DNA from: Tritrichomonas musculus
Taxonomy: Eukaryota > Parabasalia > Tritrichomonadida > Tritrichomonadidae
Reading direction: 5' to 3'
Length of the DNA stretch: 64,000 bases
NCBI GenBank assembly: GCA_039105265.1
Contig: JAPFFF010000005.1
Coordinates: 2,217,501 to 2,281,500 of the forward strand
Shown here: piece after piece, positions 51,887 through 61,218 of the stretch
Position numbering within the stretch: position 1 is the stretch's first letter
How the letters are laid out: every line of letters starts with the position of its first letter
The notes under the pieces: generated by a model
Databases searched by the model: none
Seen by the model: only the letters and a program-made list of their open reading frames with translations
What the model was told of the DNA's origin: nothing
Translations under genes and position numbers: made by a program

Positions 51887-52024
51887 TTTCAAATCGGCCC
51901 ATTTACGGTTTCAAATCGGCCCAAAAAACGATAGGAGTAGTTTTTTCGACCAAAAAGCGACAGTTATGCACGTTAAAATGATTTTGATTTTTTTTTTAAA
52001 TGCTATGCAGTTTCAAATATGCCC
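51887..52024. repeat. GGCCC-motif repeats, left cluster
   Basis: TTTCAAATCGGCCC occurs at 51887-51900 and 51909-51922, 22 bp apart, and a diverged form (TTTCAAATATGCCC) at 52011-52024. Two more copies in the same orientation lie at 54729-54742 and 54782-54795. GC-rich words stand out in this AT-rich DNA. They look like doubled binding sites from the ends of an element family, with no inverted partner in this window. Confidence 0.65.
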
Positions 52025-52066
52025 TTTTTTTGTCTTTTTCACCTATAACTGCTTTTTTCGCCTATT

Positions 52067-52408
52067 AAGGTTCTCCTTTCAAATTCAAAAGATTAAACTT
52101 CACAAATAAAATATGAATAAATATCGTCTTTAAAAACGAATTAAAATATAATATTAACACAGATATATATTTTAATTTATTAAATAAAAACATTTTCATG
52201 AAATCTTATCGATTTTATTTTTTTACAGATTGAAATCATAAAATTAAAAAATCAATAAAAATTTGAAAAAAAATAAGATTTAATAGTTAAGGTCAATTTT
52301 TTATATTTTTAACTAAAACTTTTTCAAAAAAATGCTCTATTGAATTTTATATTCTATGAGTTAATTCAATATTAAATCATTTACATTTTTTTAGGGAAGG
52401 AGAACCTT
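52067..52408. mobile_element. 342-bp inverted-repeat element
   Basis: AAGGTTCTCCTTTC at 52067-52080 is matched by the near-perfect reverse complement at 52395-52408 (GGAAGGAGAACCTT). The interior has no coding frame. Target duplications are unclear because TT or TTA occurs at both ends. It is nested inside the 5.2-kb element. Confidence 0.6.
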
Positions 52409-53477
52409 TTAGATAAATGTAACAAGAAAAGTAATATCATAAATGATATTTCGTTTTGTATTTTATAAAATTATTATATATATAGCAATATGAGATCGAT
52501 ATTATTTTTTCTTATACTTAAAATATCATGAGACGATCAAGTTTTCACCTTTTTAGATTTTATTGACCTTGTTATTTTTAATTCACCTTTTTTGTTAGAT
52601 TTTCTTGAAATACAGGAAGAGTATAAGCTTGTAAAATATACCCAAATGTAAAAAAAAGACCTGGTCTTGGTGATTCTTTCTGGTCTTTTGGCGATTTTAA
52701 TAAATCTTTTAAAAAGTTATTTCTTATGAATTATTAAAATAAAATGATTAAAAGTAGGGTTTTTAATAACCGATTTTTAATTGAAAATATAATTTGTAAA
52801 ATATACAAAATCAATTTTATATATTATTAAATATTTTAATTTGTACTAGCTTATTACATTTAAAAATAAATTATTAATATTAGTAATATAATAATATAAA
52901 TAATTTGAAAATATTATGGAAAATTATATCAATTGAACAAATTATACAAAACTTAATTCTTATCTGAATTAAATATTAATATTTATTTTATAGCTATTAT
53001 ATTTCGACAAAACATATGAGTTGATAAATCTGTGCTAAAATTTAAAAATCTCTTTTTTAATAGAAGTAATCGACTAAATAAGAAGCATTTCTTATTTTTA
53101 CTATAATTTAATGTATAATAAGATTTTTAACTCGCCTATATCATATATGTGTACTCATTATATAGTAATAAAACTGTTTTATACATAAAATATCAAACTT
53201 GGAATAAATTAAAGTATTAAATAATTATAATAAAAGCTAAAAATTTGAAGCAAATATGTAAAATGAATAAGAATGGTGTTAATATATCATTATTTTGAGG
53301 TTGATTAGAAAATTATAGGTTAGTGAAAATTAATATAATAATCTTAATAATAGCCATATTTCTTTTTTTTCACTCAAAAAGATATCATATATCATTTCCA
53401 CTTTGGAGTAAATAATATAATGGTAATAATGATATTATCTTAATTATTTACTGGAACGTTTTAGAAGGCATTTACAT

Positions 53478-53516
53478 TCCCCTCTCAAATAATTGAGTTT
53501 TATTTGAAAGGGGGAT
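53478..53516. repeat. Short hairpin
   Basis: TCCCCTCTCAAATAA followed after a few bases by TTATTTGAAAGGGGGA forms an imperfect hairpin with GC-rich stem ends. It may be a remnant of a MITE end. Confidence 0.5.
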
Positions 53517-53634
53517 TCAAATTTCAGAATTTTTGAGCGGTTTCTCAAAACCTTAATTAAAAGATATTTGATTAAATAATAATTCAATTTACGAATCAAC
53601 ATTCAATAAATTCAATGAATTTATTTAATTACTC

Positions 53635-53749
53635 GGCTATATATATTCATAAAAATATAAATACTATTAATATTTCAATGCATTATTTCAATGCATTATT
53701 TTTTATTTGGCTATATATATTCATAAAAATATAAATACTATTAATATTT
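53635..53749. repeat. 41-bp direct repeat, period 74 bp
   Basis: Positions 53635-53675 and 53709-53749 are identical over 41 bp (GGCTATATATATTCATAAAA and continuing). The spacer carries a second small duplication, TTTCAATGCATTA twice. This looks like local tandem duplication by slippage. Confidence 0.85.
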
Positions 53750-54286
53750 TAAATACATTTTATATCGGTATATATTTCAAATATAAATGAAAAAAATTTA
53801 TTTTCAATTGAAAAAATGCTTTTATTGATTTTATTATATCTGATATTTTGAAAGCTTTACAAATCACCATCGCCAAAAAAACCGTTTTGGTGATCTCCAA
53901 AATATATGTAAACTATTCAAAATTGAATGCTGTCGCCAAAAGCCCAAGACCTGGGCTTTTGGTGAAATCGGTTATTTGGCTTTTCATCGTCAATATAAAT
54001 GAGCTTTTTATTATTATTTTATATGATATATTATAAAAATCATACAATTATTTTGTAATATTCAAAAAATAACATTTTTTTACTGAGAAAATCTTATCGA
54101 TTATTAATATGACTTTTGATAAAACTCATTTAATTCCTCTTTCAAATAATTCAATGGTTTATGACAATAATAAATATTAATAAAAATTTATTTGACAATA
54201 ATATGGTTACATTTGGTGATTTTTAAAACCCAAAAAACGTTTATTTCACCAAATTTCCAAGCTTAAAGAGTATATTTAAATATATA

Positions 54287-54604
54287 GTCTAGAGTAAAAC
54301 CCCCCTACCAATTGGAAAACCCCCTACCAAATCTCTATATAAAGGAGTTAGAATCATAATATCATATATACATATAGATAAAATGTTCATTTGATAAAAT
54401 AATTATTATTATTTAAAAAATGTTTATTTTATATTTAGATATTATTATTTAAAATGCAATCTATTCAATTTTTTTATCGAAAAATTGAATAGAATATGGT
54501 AGGTGGGTTTTCAACCAACGTACTTTTTGCCACCATTAAAGGCCAAAAATAGGTGAATAAAAATGGTAGGGGGTTTTCCATTGGTAGGGGGTTTTCCAGT
54601 AGAC
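54287..54604. mobile_element. 318-bp MITE with doubled-block TIRs and TA target site
   Basis: The left end reads GTCTAGAGTAAAACCCCCC, followed by TACCA, and the reversed right end reads GTCTACTGGAAAACCCCC, followed by TACCA. Inside each end the AAAACCCCC(C)TACCA block is repeated once, about 18-20 bp further in, so each terminus has two tandem copies. TA lies at both outer edges (54285-54286 and 54605-54606). The interior has no coding frame. The element sits inside the 5.2-kb element and is likely younger than it. TIR length is about 45 bp with few mismatches. Confidence 0.85.
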
Positions 54605-54728
54605 TATACATAATTAATTAAATAATAATTATATATTATTTATGATCTTTTATATAAATAATTTTAAATCCAAGATATTCATTTATTATCTATCATATCA
54701 CTGATTTTATGACACTTAATCAATGTAG

Positions 54729-54795
54729 TTTCAAATCGGCCCTGTGTGGTTACATTTTTTGGAGATTTCTCAAAATTGCAATTTCAAATAGGCCC
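54729..54795. repeat. GGCCC-motif repeats, right cluster
   Basis: TTTCAAATCGGCCC at 54729-54742 and TTTCAAATAGGCCC at 54782-54795. They are in the same orientation as the copies near 51.9 kb. Confidence 0.65.
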
Positions 54796-55097
54796 AAATA
54801 ACGTATTAATTCAGCACCTATTTTGGGGCTTTAAACGGCATTATCTTCCTTGTTTGTACTTTATATACATCTAAAATGAATTTTCTGAGAATAAAAGAAT
54901 AATATGATAAAAAAAACTGGTGATTTGTAATAAGTGATATTATATCAAAAATTTTTATAATTATTTTCGCATTAAAATTATTATAAACCATTGAATTTTT
55001 AGTTTTTGGGTTAAATTTGGGATTAAAAATGTTTGATAATATCTCAAAATGTACCGCTAGAAAATTTAATATTTTATTAAATGTATTATATATTATA

Positions 55098-56556
55098 GTT
55101 GGTGGACATAATTCTGTTTTGGAGACATAATTATGTTTTCACATCATTTCTATATATTCAAATTGGACTTTTAAAAAAACAATTGTAGAACAATTAATAT
55201 CATATTGGATACATTCTATTCCCCGATTTTCATTCACTTTTATCAAACTAAATTTGATCATAAATATGATATCGAATTTTTAATTTCTGAATATTTTTTT
55301 ATTATTTGAAAAAAATTATAATTTACTTTTCATCTATAATTAAAATGTATCATTATTATTTATTGAAATAAAATAGATAATTAGAAAAAATGGTTTCATT
55401 TTCATTTCACTACTCAAAAAACTCATTTCATATCACATTTCATGCTTTTACCATAAAAAAAAGGTTGTTTTAATTTGCTCTAACATAGTTATTATTTTAG
55501 AATATAATGTATATATTATATTTTAGAAAAAAATTTATTGAAATAATAATTATATAAAAAGAAAAAGTGTTTTCAAAATATGACAAAAATCATTCATACA
55601 AAATTACAAATTTTGAAAAATGAGTTTATTTTATTTCAAATTAGATGCAGTATTAATCATCTATATGATGCATATAATATATTAAATATAATAATATGGT
55701 TGAAAAAGAATCAATCTTGGAAAAATTTCATTTTTCTTTTTTTCATTCAAAATCATTCATAAATCACTCATGCATAATTGATATGATTTCAGAATTACAT
55801 TATTTGATAACACATACAATGAAATATATTATTAATCCTCTAAAAATCATTGCTGTCCATCAAGATTTCAGGTTTTTCTAAGAAATATACAAATTTCACT
55901 TTTTTATTTTTTCTATTATAATAGCATTAAAAATAGCAATTAATCAATAAATATTAGGCAAGTATAGAAGAACTATTAAAATAATGAAAATAATTTCTCA
56001 ATGTCTAAAATTGAAAGTCTTTTTAAGTTATTTCTGAAGTTACTCTTTTTCATCAAGGTAATAGATCTTGAGTAGAACCGCCAATTTTATTCTTTCAATA
56101 TCATTATACTATTTGCATTATATCAAATATTTAAATAAAAATTTTAAAGTTTTTATTTTTTATTGGAAAAAAACAAAAAAGTGATATGATTTTTAACTTT
56201 ATTTTGTGCATCAAAATTTTCTTATATGAAAGTTTTTAGATATCAATTATCTGACAAAATTATATCATTACTGATTATGAATTAATGATATTATTATTAA
56301 ATCCCAAGTTTCAATTATTGAGAAAAAAATAAGCATTTTGACTTTTTTTTACATTAATGGCAAAATTTCATATAAATCACAAATATAATAGCTCATTTAA
56401 TTAAATAATGATGTACATAAAATACATTAATAAAGTATATAATATTATCAAATTATCTTTAAAAAGTATTGAGAAAAATGTGTTTTATTTTTGTGTACCA
56501 TTCAAAAAGTTGAGCAAACATGATTATGTCCCAAAAACATAATTATGTCCACCAAC
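55098..56556. mobile_element. 1459-bp TIR element with TA target site
   Basis: The left end reads GTTGGTGGACATAATTCTG and the reversed right end GTTGGTGGACATAATTATG; similarity continues for about 42 bp with roughly five mismatches. Within each end the ACATAATTATGTTTT block occurs twice in tandem. TA lies at both outer edges (55096-55097 and 56557-56558). The size is that of a mariner-like element, but no transposase frame is visible: the longest ATG frames are about 60 residues and Ile/Phe/Lys-rich. It is therefore non-autonomous or fully decayed. It is nested near the right end of the 5.2-kb element. Confidence 0.82.
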
Positions 56557-56653
56557 TATATATATATTATTAATAATAAATAAATATTCCATATATGCGA
56601 GTAGTCGGAAGTCAAATCGTTTCCTACGTTCTGAATAATATATCAAAATTTAT

Positions 56654-56720
56654 GGGTATAGTTGGCTACTAATTTTTGAATAGTTTATTCATTGAAAAAG
56701 TTCAAGAACCAACTATGCCC
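56654..56720. repeat. 67-bp inverted repeat
   Basis: GGGTATAGTTGG at 56654-56665 pairs with CCAACTATGCCC at 56709-56720, with one mismatch. It lies between the 5.2-kb and 859-bp elements and could be a minimal deletion derivative of another TIR family. Confidence 0.6.
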
Positions 56721-56740
56721 TTAAAATATTGATATTCATC

Positions 56741-57599
56741 AAAGGTCGTACAACTGAATTTTTACAGTAAAACTCAATGATTGGTTTGTTTAAACTAATT
56801 ATATTTTATTATAATAATAATAATCACTTTTATAAATATTTGCATCATAAAAAATTTAAATTAAAATAAAAACTAAAAGGATATAAGTATATATTAAATT
56901 TCTTCAGAAAATAAATTTGAGTATTTTATCTCAATTTATTTTAATTATTTTTGATAAGAATTTTATAACACTTTATAAAAATTTAGAATAGCGATAACTT
57001 TTTATATAATTTATTCTAATCATTAATTCTTTTTATATCTTTTTATATGCTTTTAAAACATTAAGTTTTATAAAAAAAATGGTTATTATTATTGAAAAAA
57101 AATTCTTTTTTTAGCTAAAAATTCAGAAAATTTGAATTTTTTGAATTATTAAATGATGATTTTAAAAAAATTGGACGTTGCAGGAGTCCAATGAAGATTA
57201 TAATTTTATTTATATGCATTTACTTTCTAATATATTTGAATTTCATTCCAAATCAAATATCAGTTTTTTCTAAAAATGCAGATTTAGTTGATTGGTTTCA
57301 TTAATATAAAAAGTCTAATATTTCAGTTACTGAAGGATTTCGTCAAAAAGTAAAATATTATTTGTATAACACATAGTATACCCATTCAAATGACATCTAT
57401 ATTTTTTAAATGATACAAATATATAAGAAATCGATATATATTAAATTTTAATTAAAGTCTTTATTTCAACCATTACATTTTATAATATTGGATATATAAT
57501 ATATAAATTATATATTATAATTATTAAATAAATTATTTATTAAGATAAATATAAATTTATTTAATTTTATTTTTTATTCAATTTAGTTGTACGACCTTT
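56741..57599. mobile_element. 859-bp TIR element with 8-bp target duplication
   Basis: The left end reads AAAGGTCGTACAACTGAATT and the reversed right end AAAGGTCGTACAACTAAATT, one mismatch in 20. Perfect 8-bp direct repeats, TATTCATC, flank it at 56733-56740 and 57600-57607. There is no open frame of note. An 8-bp duplication with short TIRs points to the hAT or Mutator class. It lies about 100 bp upstream of the UBE3A-like ATG, so it may supply part of that gene's promoter. Confidence 0.85.
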
Positions 57600-57708
57600 T
57601 ATTCATCATATCTACTTGTTGATAATCTGTCAATTAAATCACTCATCCACTTTTTCAATATTGAGAAAAATTTTGTTTTTCAAAATTGTTTTATAAATTA
57701 TTAATCTA

Positions 57709-59769
57709 ATGTCTTACACAGTTGAAGATCTTCTTCCGTTATACTATTCTCAATTATGCCACGGATGCAACGGACTTAACTGTCATACAAAAGAATGCCG
57801 TTCATGCTCAGAATTCAAATATAAAGATAACAAAAAAGCTGATATTGATCTTTTATGTACCCAACTTGCATTTGATTATGAGAATAACAAAAAAACACTT
57901 TGTCCAAACTTATCGCCAATTCTTCTTCATCCAAAGTATTCGTTAAGGCTAATTCAATTTAATGATTTCGCACAAAAATTCATTCACGATCAGCCGGTTG
58001 ACAATTGTATCAAAGATTTTAATGTAGCTTTTCTAAAAAATGATATTTTCTCACATATATTTCTTACAAATGATGGATTTTTGAAGCCAGAAGATTTGCA
58101 TATTAACGCCGATCTTTGCTCAGAATTTCATGAAGCTTTGAAAAGGAGATCTGATTTAATTCAGCAATTTGTACCTTCATTTGTGCAGTTAATTCAATCT
58201 TTTGAAAAAGTTCCTAACCCAGACACATTACATTGGATTCGTGGAATTCTTATTTTATCTGTTTTTTCACCAATGCTTCAGTTTTTCACAAAGGAGAACA
58301 ATCATGTTTTTTCAAAACTTTTTGAAAAAATAACATACATGTCAGTTCCTGCGTTCCAAGTATTTTATAACGCAATTGTATGCAACCCAATATTTATTCG
58401 ATATCTTAATGAAGTTGTTCAAAATGTGCTCACATCATACATAAACGATCAAGTGCCAGATCCGCATACAGTTCAAATGCACACAGCATCAACAATTATT
58501 GAACTTCTTTCTGAAGCAAATTCAATATGTGAAAATCCAATTAACCCATCAGAATTTGTTAATGCCTCTTTTAACAAAAGAATTTTACCTGAATTTGAGT
58601 ACAAATTATACAAGAAAGAACTTTTTAGCTATCTAAAAACCCCATCAATTCTTGATGTCAGTTTTAAGAGTCTTTTATTAAGACAATATAGCCGTCAAAT
58701 GGACCAAAAATCAATTGTTATTCGTAGAGATTCAATTGTTGAAGATGGAATTAATAAAGTGTTAAAACTTGACTCCGAAGATTTACAGAAGCACATTAAA
58801 ATTGAATTCGAAAATGAAAATGCACAAGATTCGGGAGGTGTTTCACGTGAATTTTTCTTCCTTTTATTCAATAAATTCTTTTCAGCTGAATCAAATCTGT
58901 TTGTTGAAAATGAAACAGGCGGCATTTTTTGGTTCAATAAGAAAAGGCCACATGCAGACGAATTTACCGATTACAAGTACGTTGGTATTATTGTTGGTCT
59001 TTCGCTCAGTAATTCAATTATTTTACCTGTTCGATTTCCATTGGTTCTCTACAAAAAATTATACGATGTACAATTAACATTTCATGATTTTGAAGAACTT
59101 TATCCAGAAACAGCCCAATCATTAAATCAATTACGCGAAACTTTCAATGGTGTTAAAGATGACCAAGAAGCTGATGATCTTGGACTTGAACTTTACTTTA
59201 CAACCACAGATGATGTGACCCATCGAGAAGTTCCTATTGTTCCAGATGGTCTCAATAAAAAAGTTACAAAGAGTAATCTTGAAGAATTTATTAATGCCAA
59301 AATCAATTTTGAATTGAATGAAAACGTTAAACAAGAATTCCAGCAATTTAAGGAAGGTTTCAAAATGAGTATGCCGCAGATTTTGAATTCTTTCAAATAT
59401 TTCGATCTTGATGTTTTGGTCAGTGGAACGCAAGTCCTCAATTGGAGTGCTTTAAAGACAAATACAACCTATGCAAATGGATTCACAGCAAATTCGCCAT
59501 CAGTTGTTATGTTTTGGAAAATTTTCGATTCTTTAGATGATAAGCAAAAAGGGCTACTTTTACAATTTATAACTGGATGTGCAAGAGCGCCAGCTGGTGG
59601 TTTGGAAGCAGTTAATATTGTTATTCAAAGAAGTGGTGATGTAAGCAAGTTACCAACATCTCATACTTGCTTTAATACATTTGTTTTACCTGACTATGAA
59701 AATGAATTAAAAATGAAAGAAGCACTCCAAATTTGTTCTTCAAATGCTGAAGGATTTGGCCTTATTTAA
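57709..59769 (+). CDS. UBE3A-like HECT E3 ubiquitin ligase with AZUL zinc finger
   Basis: A 686-residue ligase. The N-terminus (about 8-60) is an AZUL domain: YYSQLCHGCNGLNCHTKEC, then CSEF and a following LCPNL, close to UBE3A's YYHQLTEGCGNEACTNEFC with its four zinc-binding cysteines. The C-terminal 350 residues are a HECT domain with IEFENENAQDSGGVSREFFFL, ETGGIFWFNKKR, QFITGCARAPAGGL and the catalytic motif LPTSHTCFNTFVLPDY, with cysteine at residue 654. UBE3A in animals targets proteins for proteasomal degradation and AZUL binds the proteasome subunit PSMD4. The protein is about 170 residues shorter than human UBE3A. The start is the first in-frame ATG. Confidence 0.92.
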   Translation: MSYTVEDLLPLYYSQLCHGCNGLNCHTKECRSCSEFKYKDNKKADIDLLCTQLAFDYENNKKTLCPNLSPILLHPKYSLRLIQFNDFAQKFIHDQPVDNCIKDFNVAFLKNDIFSHIFLTNDGFLKPEDLHINADLCSEFHEALKRRSDLIQQFVPSFVQLIQSFEKVPNPDTLHWIRGILILSVFSPMLQFFTKENNHVFSKLFEKITYMSVPAFQVFYNAIVCNPIFIRYLNEVVQNVLTSYINDQVPDPHTVQMHTASTIIELLSEANSICENPINPSEFVNASFNKRILPEFEYKLYKKELFSYLKTPSILDVSFKSLLLRQYSRQMDQKSIVIRRDSIVEDGINKVLKLDSEDLQKHIKIEFENENAQDSGGVSREFFFLLFNKFFSAESNLFVENETGGIFWFNKKRPHADEFTDYKYVGIIVGLSLSNSIILPVRFPLVLYKKLYDVQLTFHDFEELYPETAQSLNQLRETFNGVKDDQEADDLGLELYFTTTDDVTHREVPIVPDGLNKKVTKSNLEEFINAKINFELNENVKQEFQQFKEGFKMSMPQILNSFKYFDLDVLVSGTQVLNWSALKTNTTYANGFTANSPSVVMFWKIFDSLDDKQKGLLLQFITGCARAPAGGLEAVNIVIQRSGDVSKLPTSHTCFNTFVLPDYENELKMKEALQICSSNAEGFGLI

Positions 59770-59798
59770 ATGTGTTTCAAATATAATTAATTATTTTT

Positions 59799-59843
<45 letters not shown>

Positions 59844-60385
59844 CCTCTCTTATTCATTTATACAAGTTTTTGATACTGAAATCCGAAATGATGGTTTCAA
59901 TACCAATTTCATTATTTTATAATTGATGATATCATTTATTTATAACGAATTTGTCATATGGTTAACATTATTTTTTCAAAGGTTAACGATAGAATTTGAA
60001 TGAAGGTTTCGATAATAAAAAAGCATTTTTTACCATTAACGAGAAGAAATTAATATTAATGTTATTTCATACTTCCTGTTTTAATACTTTATTATGTATT
60101 TTAACATTTTGTAATAACAAAAAAAAAAGAATGTTTTATATTTCGGTTTTTTGAGTATTTTAATACAATGAAAATGTGTTTAATTCGATGATGGTCCATT
60201 CATTTTTCATCAATAATACAATATATAAAATGATGGATAAAATAATCATAACGGTTATTAATTGAAAAAAAAAACTTTACATTATTTTTTGAATACTAAT
60301 TTGAATATTATTTTCAATCAATTATGACATTTCTCACAAAACTTCTTTTGATTCAAATAATTAATTGAAATATTTTTTTAATGAT
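59770..60385. other. Gene-free spacer with a 43-nt poly(T) tract
   Basis: About 615 bp downstream of the UBE3A-like gene. It holds an uninterrupted 43-nt T run at 59801-59843, the longest homopolymer in the window. No gene is seen. Confidence 0.6.
59801..59843. repeat. 43-nt poly(T) tract
   Basis: A homopolymer of 43 T starting 32 bp after the UBE3A-like stop codon. The length may be affected by sequencing error. Confidence 0.85.
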
Positions 60386-61075
60386 ATGATTGTTGAAAAT
60401 AATTTGCATTTTCATGAGCAGGATGAGTCTTTTACCAATAGGAGACTAAGTGACTTACTTCCTGTTGAATTTATACATCAAATTGGTTTAGATCCAAATC
60501 AGTATATATTTGATCAAATTAATTTTACTTCTTTTTTTCAAAGAAGGAACACTGATCCAGGTTTTTCTTTCATATACCCAAATAAAAGTTCGCAAAGACG
60601 AAATACATCAATAGAAGTTGTATCAAATTCAGGAAATCAGCCCAACTTATGGTTCTCAGTTGAGCTTTCAGATAAAACAGTCAAAGCTTTTTTACCACCT
60701 CATATTCCTATTGCAAATTGTGATGGTGTTATTGTTCTTGATGGACTCATCCTCAGATATGGAAAATTATTAAAACGTATTTATCCTACATCAAATGAGA
60801 TCAGCAACTATTCACTAAGAATTGTTTCATTTGATGAAAATGGAATACTGGACGATTATTTGTCTGCTCAAAAACAACTTGCAATGATATTAATTCCAAA
60901 ATTAATTAAGAAGAATAACATTCAGACAAATCTTCTTGATGTAGAAACAGTATCATATCAATCTAGAGCTCTATTAAGAGTTAAAGTTTCTAATGTAAAT
61001 GCGAATCATATCGATATTCTAACAAAAAGTATTATCGATCTTTTTTATGTTGCGGTTGAAATTTTTTCTGATTAA
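60386..61075 (+). CDS. Hypothetical protein
   Basis: A 229-residue soluble product from the ATG at 60386; seven more codons upstream would need a TTG start. A polar N-terminus is followed by a compact region: NLWFSVELSDKTVKAFLPPH, CDGVIVLDGLILRYGKLLKR, SLRIVSFDENGILDDYLSAQ, QLAMILIPKLIKKN and a C-terminal beta/alpha unit. It has no signal peptide or membrane segment, and I do not recognise the family. Its folded-looking second half and its codon use support a real gene. Confidence 0.55.
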   Translation: MIVENNLHFHEQDESFTNRRLSDLLPVEFIHQIGLDPNQYIFDQINFTSFFQRRNTDPGFSFIYPNKSSQRRNTSIEVVSNSGNQPNLWFSVELSDKTVKAFLPPHIPIANCDGVIVLDGLILRYGKLLKRIYPTSNEISNYSLRIVSFDENGILDDYLSAQKQLAMILIPKLIKKNNIQTNLLDVETVSYQSRALLRVKVSNVNANHIDILTKSIIDLFYVAVEIFSD

Positions 61076-61218
61076 ATATTATTTCTATCTTATCTATTTA
61101 TACTGGTTATTATGTTAAACTGGCAATCATACATGATTAAAAAATATGAGTAAAATTAATTTTAAATCTAACATTTAGTAATAATAACAAAAAAAAAAAA
61201 ATCAGCATAAAAGGCTGC

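Larger units (their letters stand above)
52655..53985. repeat. Diverged inverted pair of CTGGTCTTGG/TTTTGGCGA blocks
   Basis: The left block (52660-52700) contains GACCTGGTCTTGGTGAT and GGTCTTTTGGCGAT. The right block (53860-53985) read in reverse contains CCCAGGTCTTGGGCTTTTGG and several TTTTGGCGA words. The similarity suggests the ends of a further, older element, but I cannot set exact boundaries or a target duplication. Confidence 0.4.
51390..56632. mobile_element. 5.24-kb DNA element with 14-bp TIRs and 8-bp target duplication
   Basis: AGAACGTAGGAAAC at 51390-51403 is matched by its perfect reverse complement at 56619-56632. Immediately outside lie identical 8-bp sequences, GAATAATA, at 51382-51389 and 56633-56640. 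Together these are the signature of a DNA transposon with an 8-bp target duplication (hAT- or MULE-like). The interior is AT-rich, has no intact transposase, and holds at least two smaller TA-flanked elements (54287-54604 and 55098-56556) and other inverted repeats. The element is thus non-autonomous or decayed. A chance match of both TIR and target duplication at this distance is unlikely, although AT-rich flanks weaken the 8-mer slightly. Confidence 0.75.

Noticed and set aside
55580-55881. Two overlapping frames of about 60 residues inside the 1459-bp element, as transposase remnants
   Set aside because: No DDE/D-type spacing or helix-turn-helix pattern; composition is that of AT-rich non-coding DNA.
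51390-56632. A Polinton/Maverick-type giant element, known from Trichomonas
   Set aside because: The target duplication is 8 bp rather than 6, the TIRs are only 14 bp, and no polymerase-, integrase- or capsid-like frame is visible.
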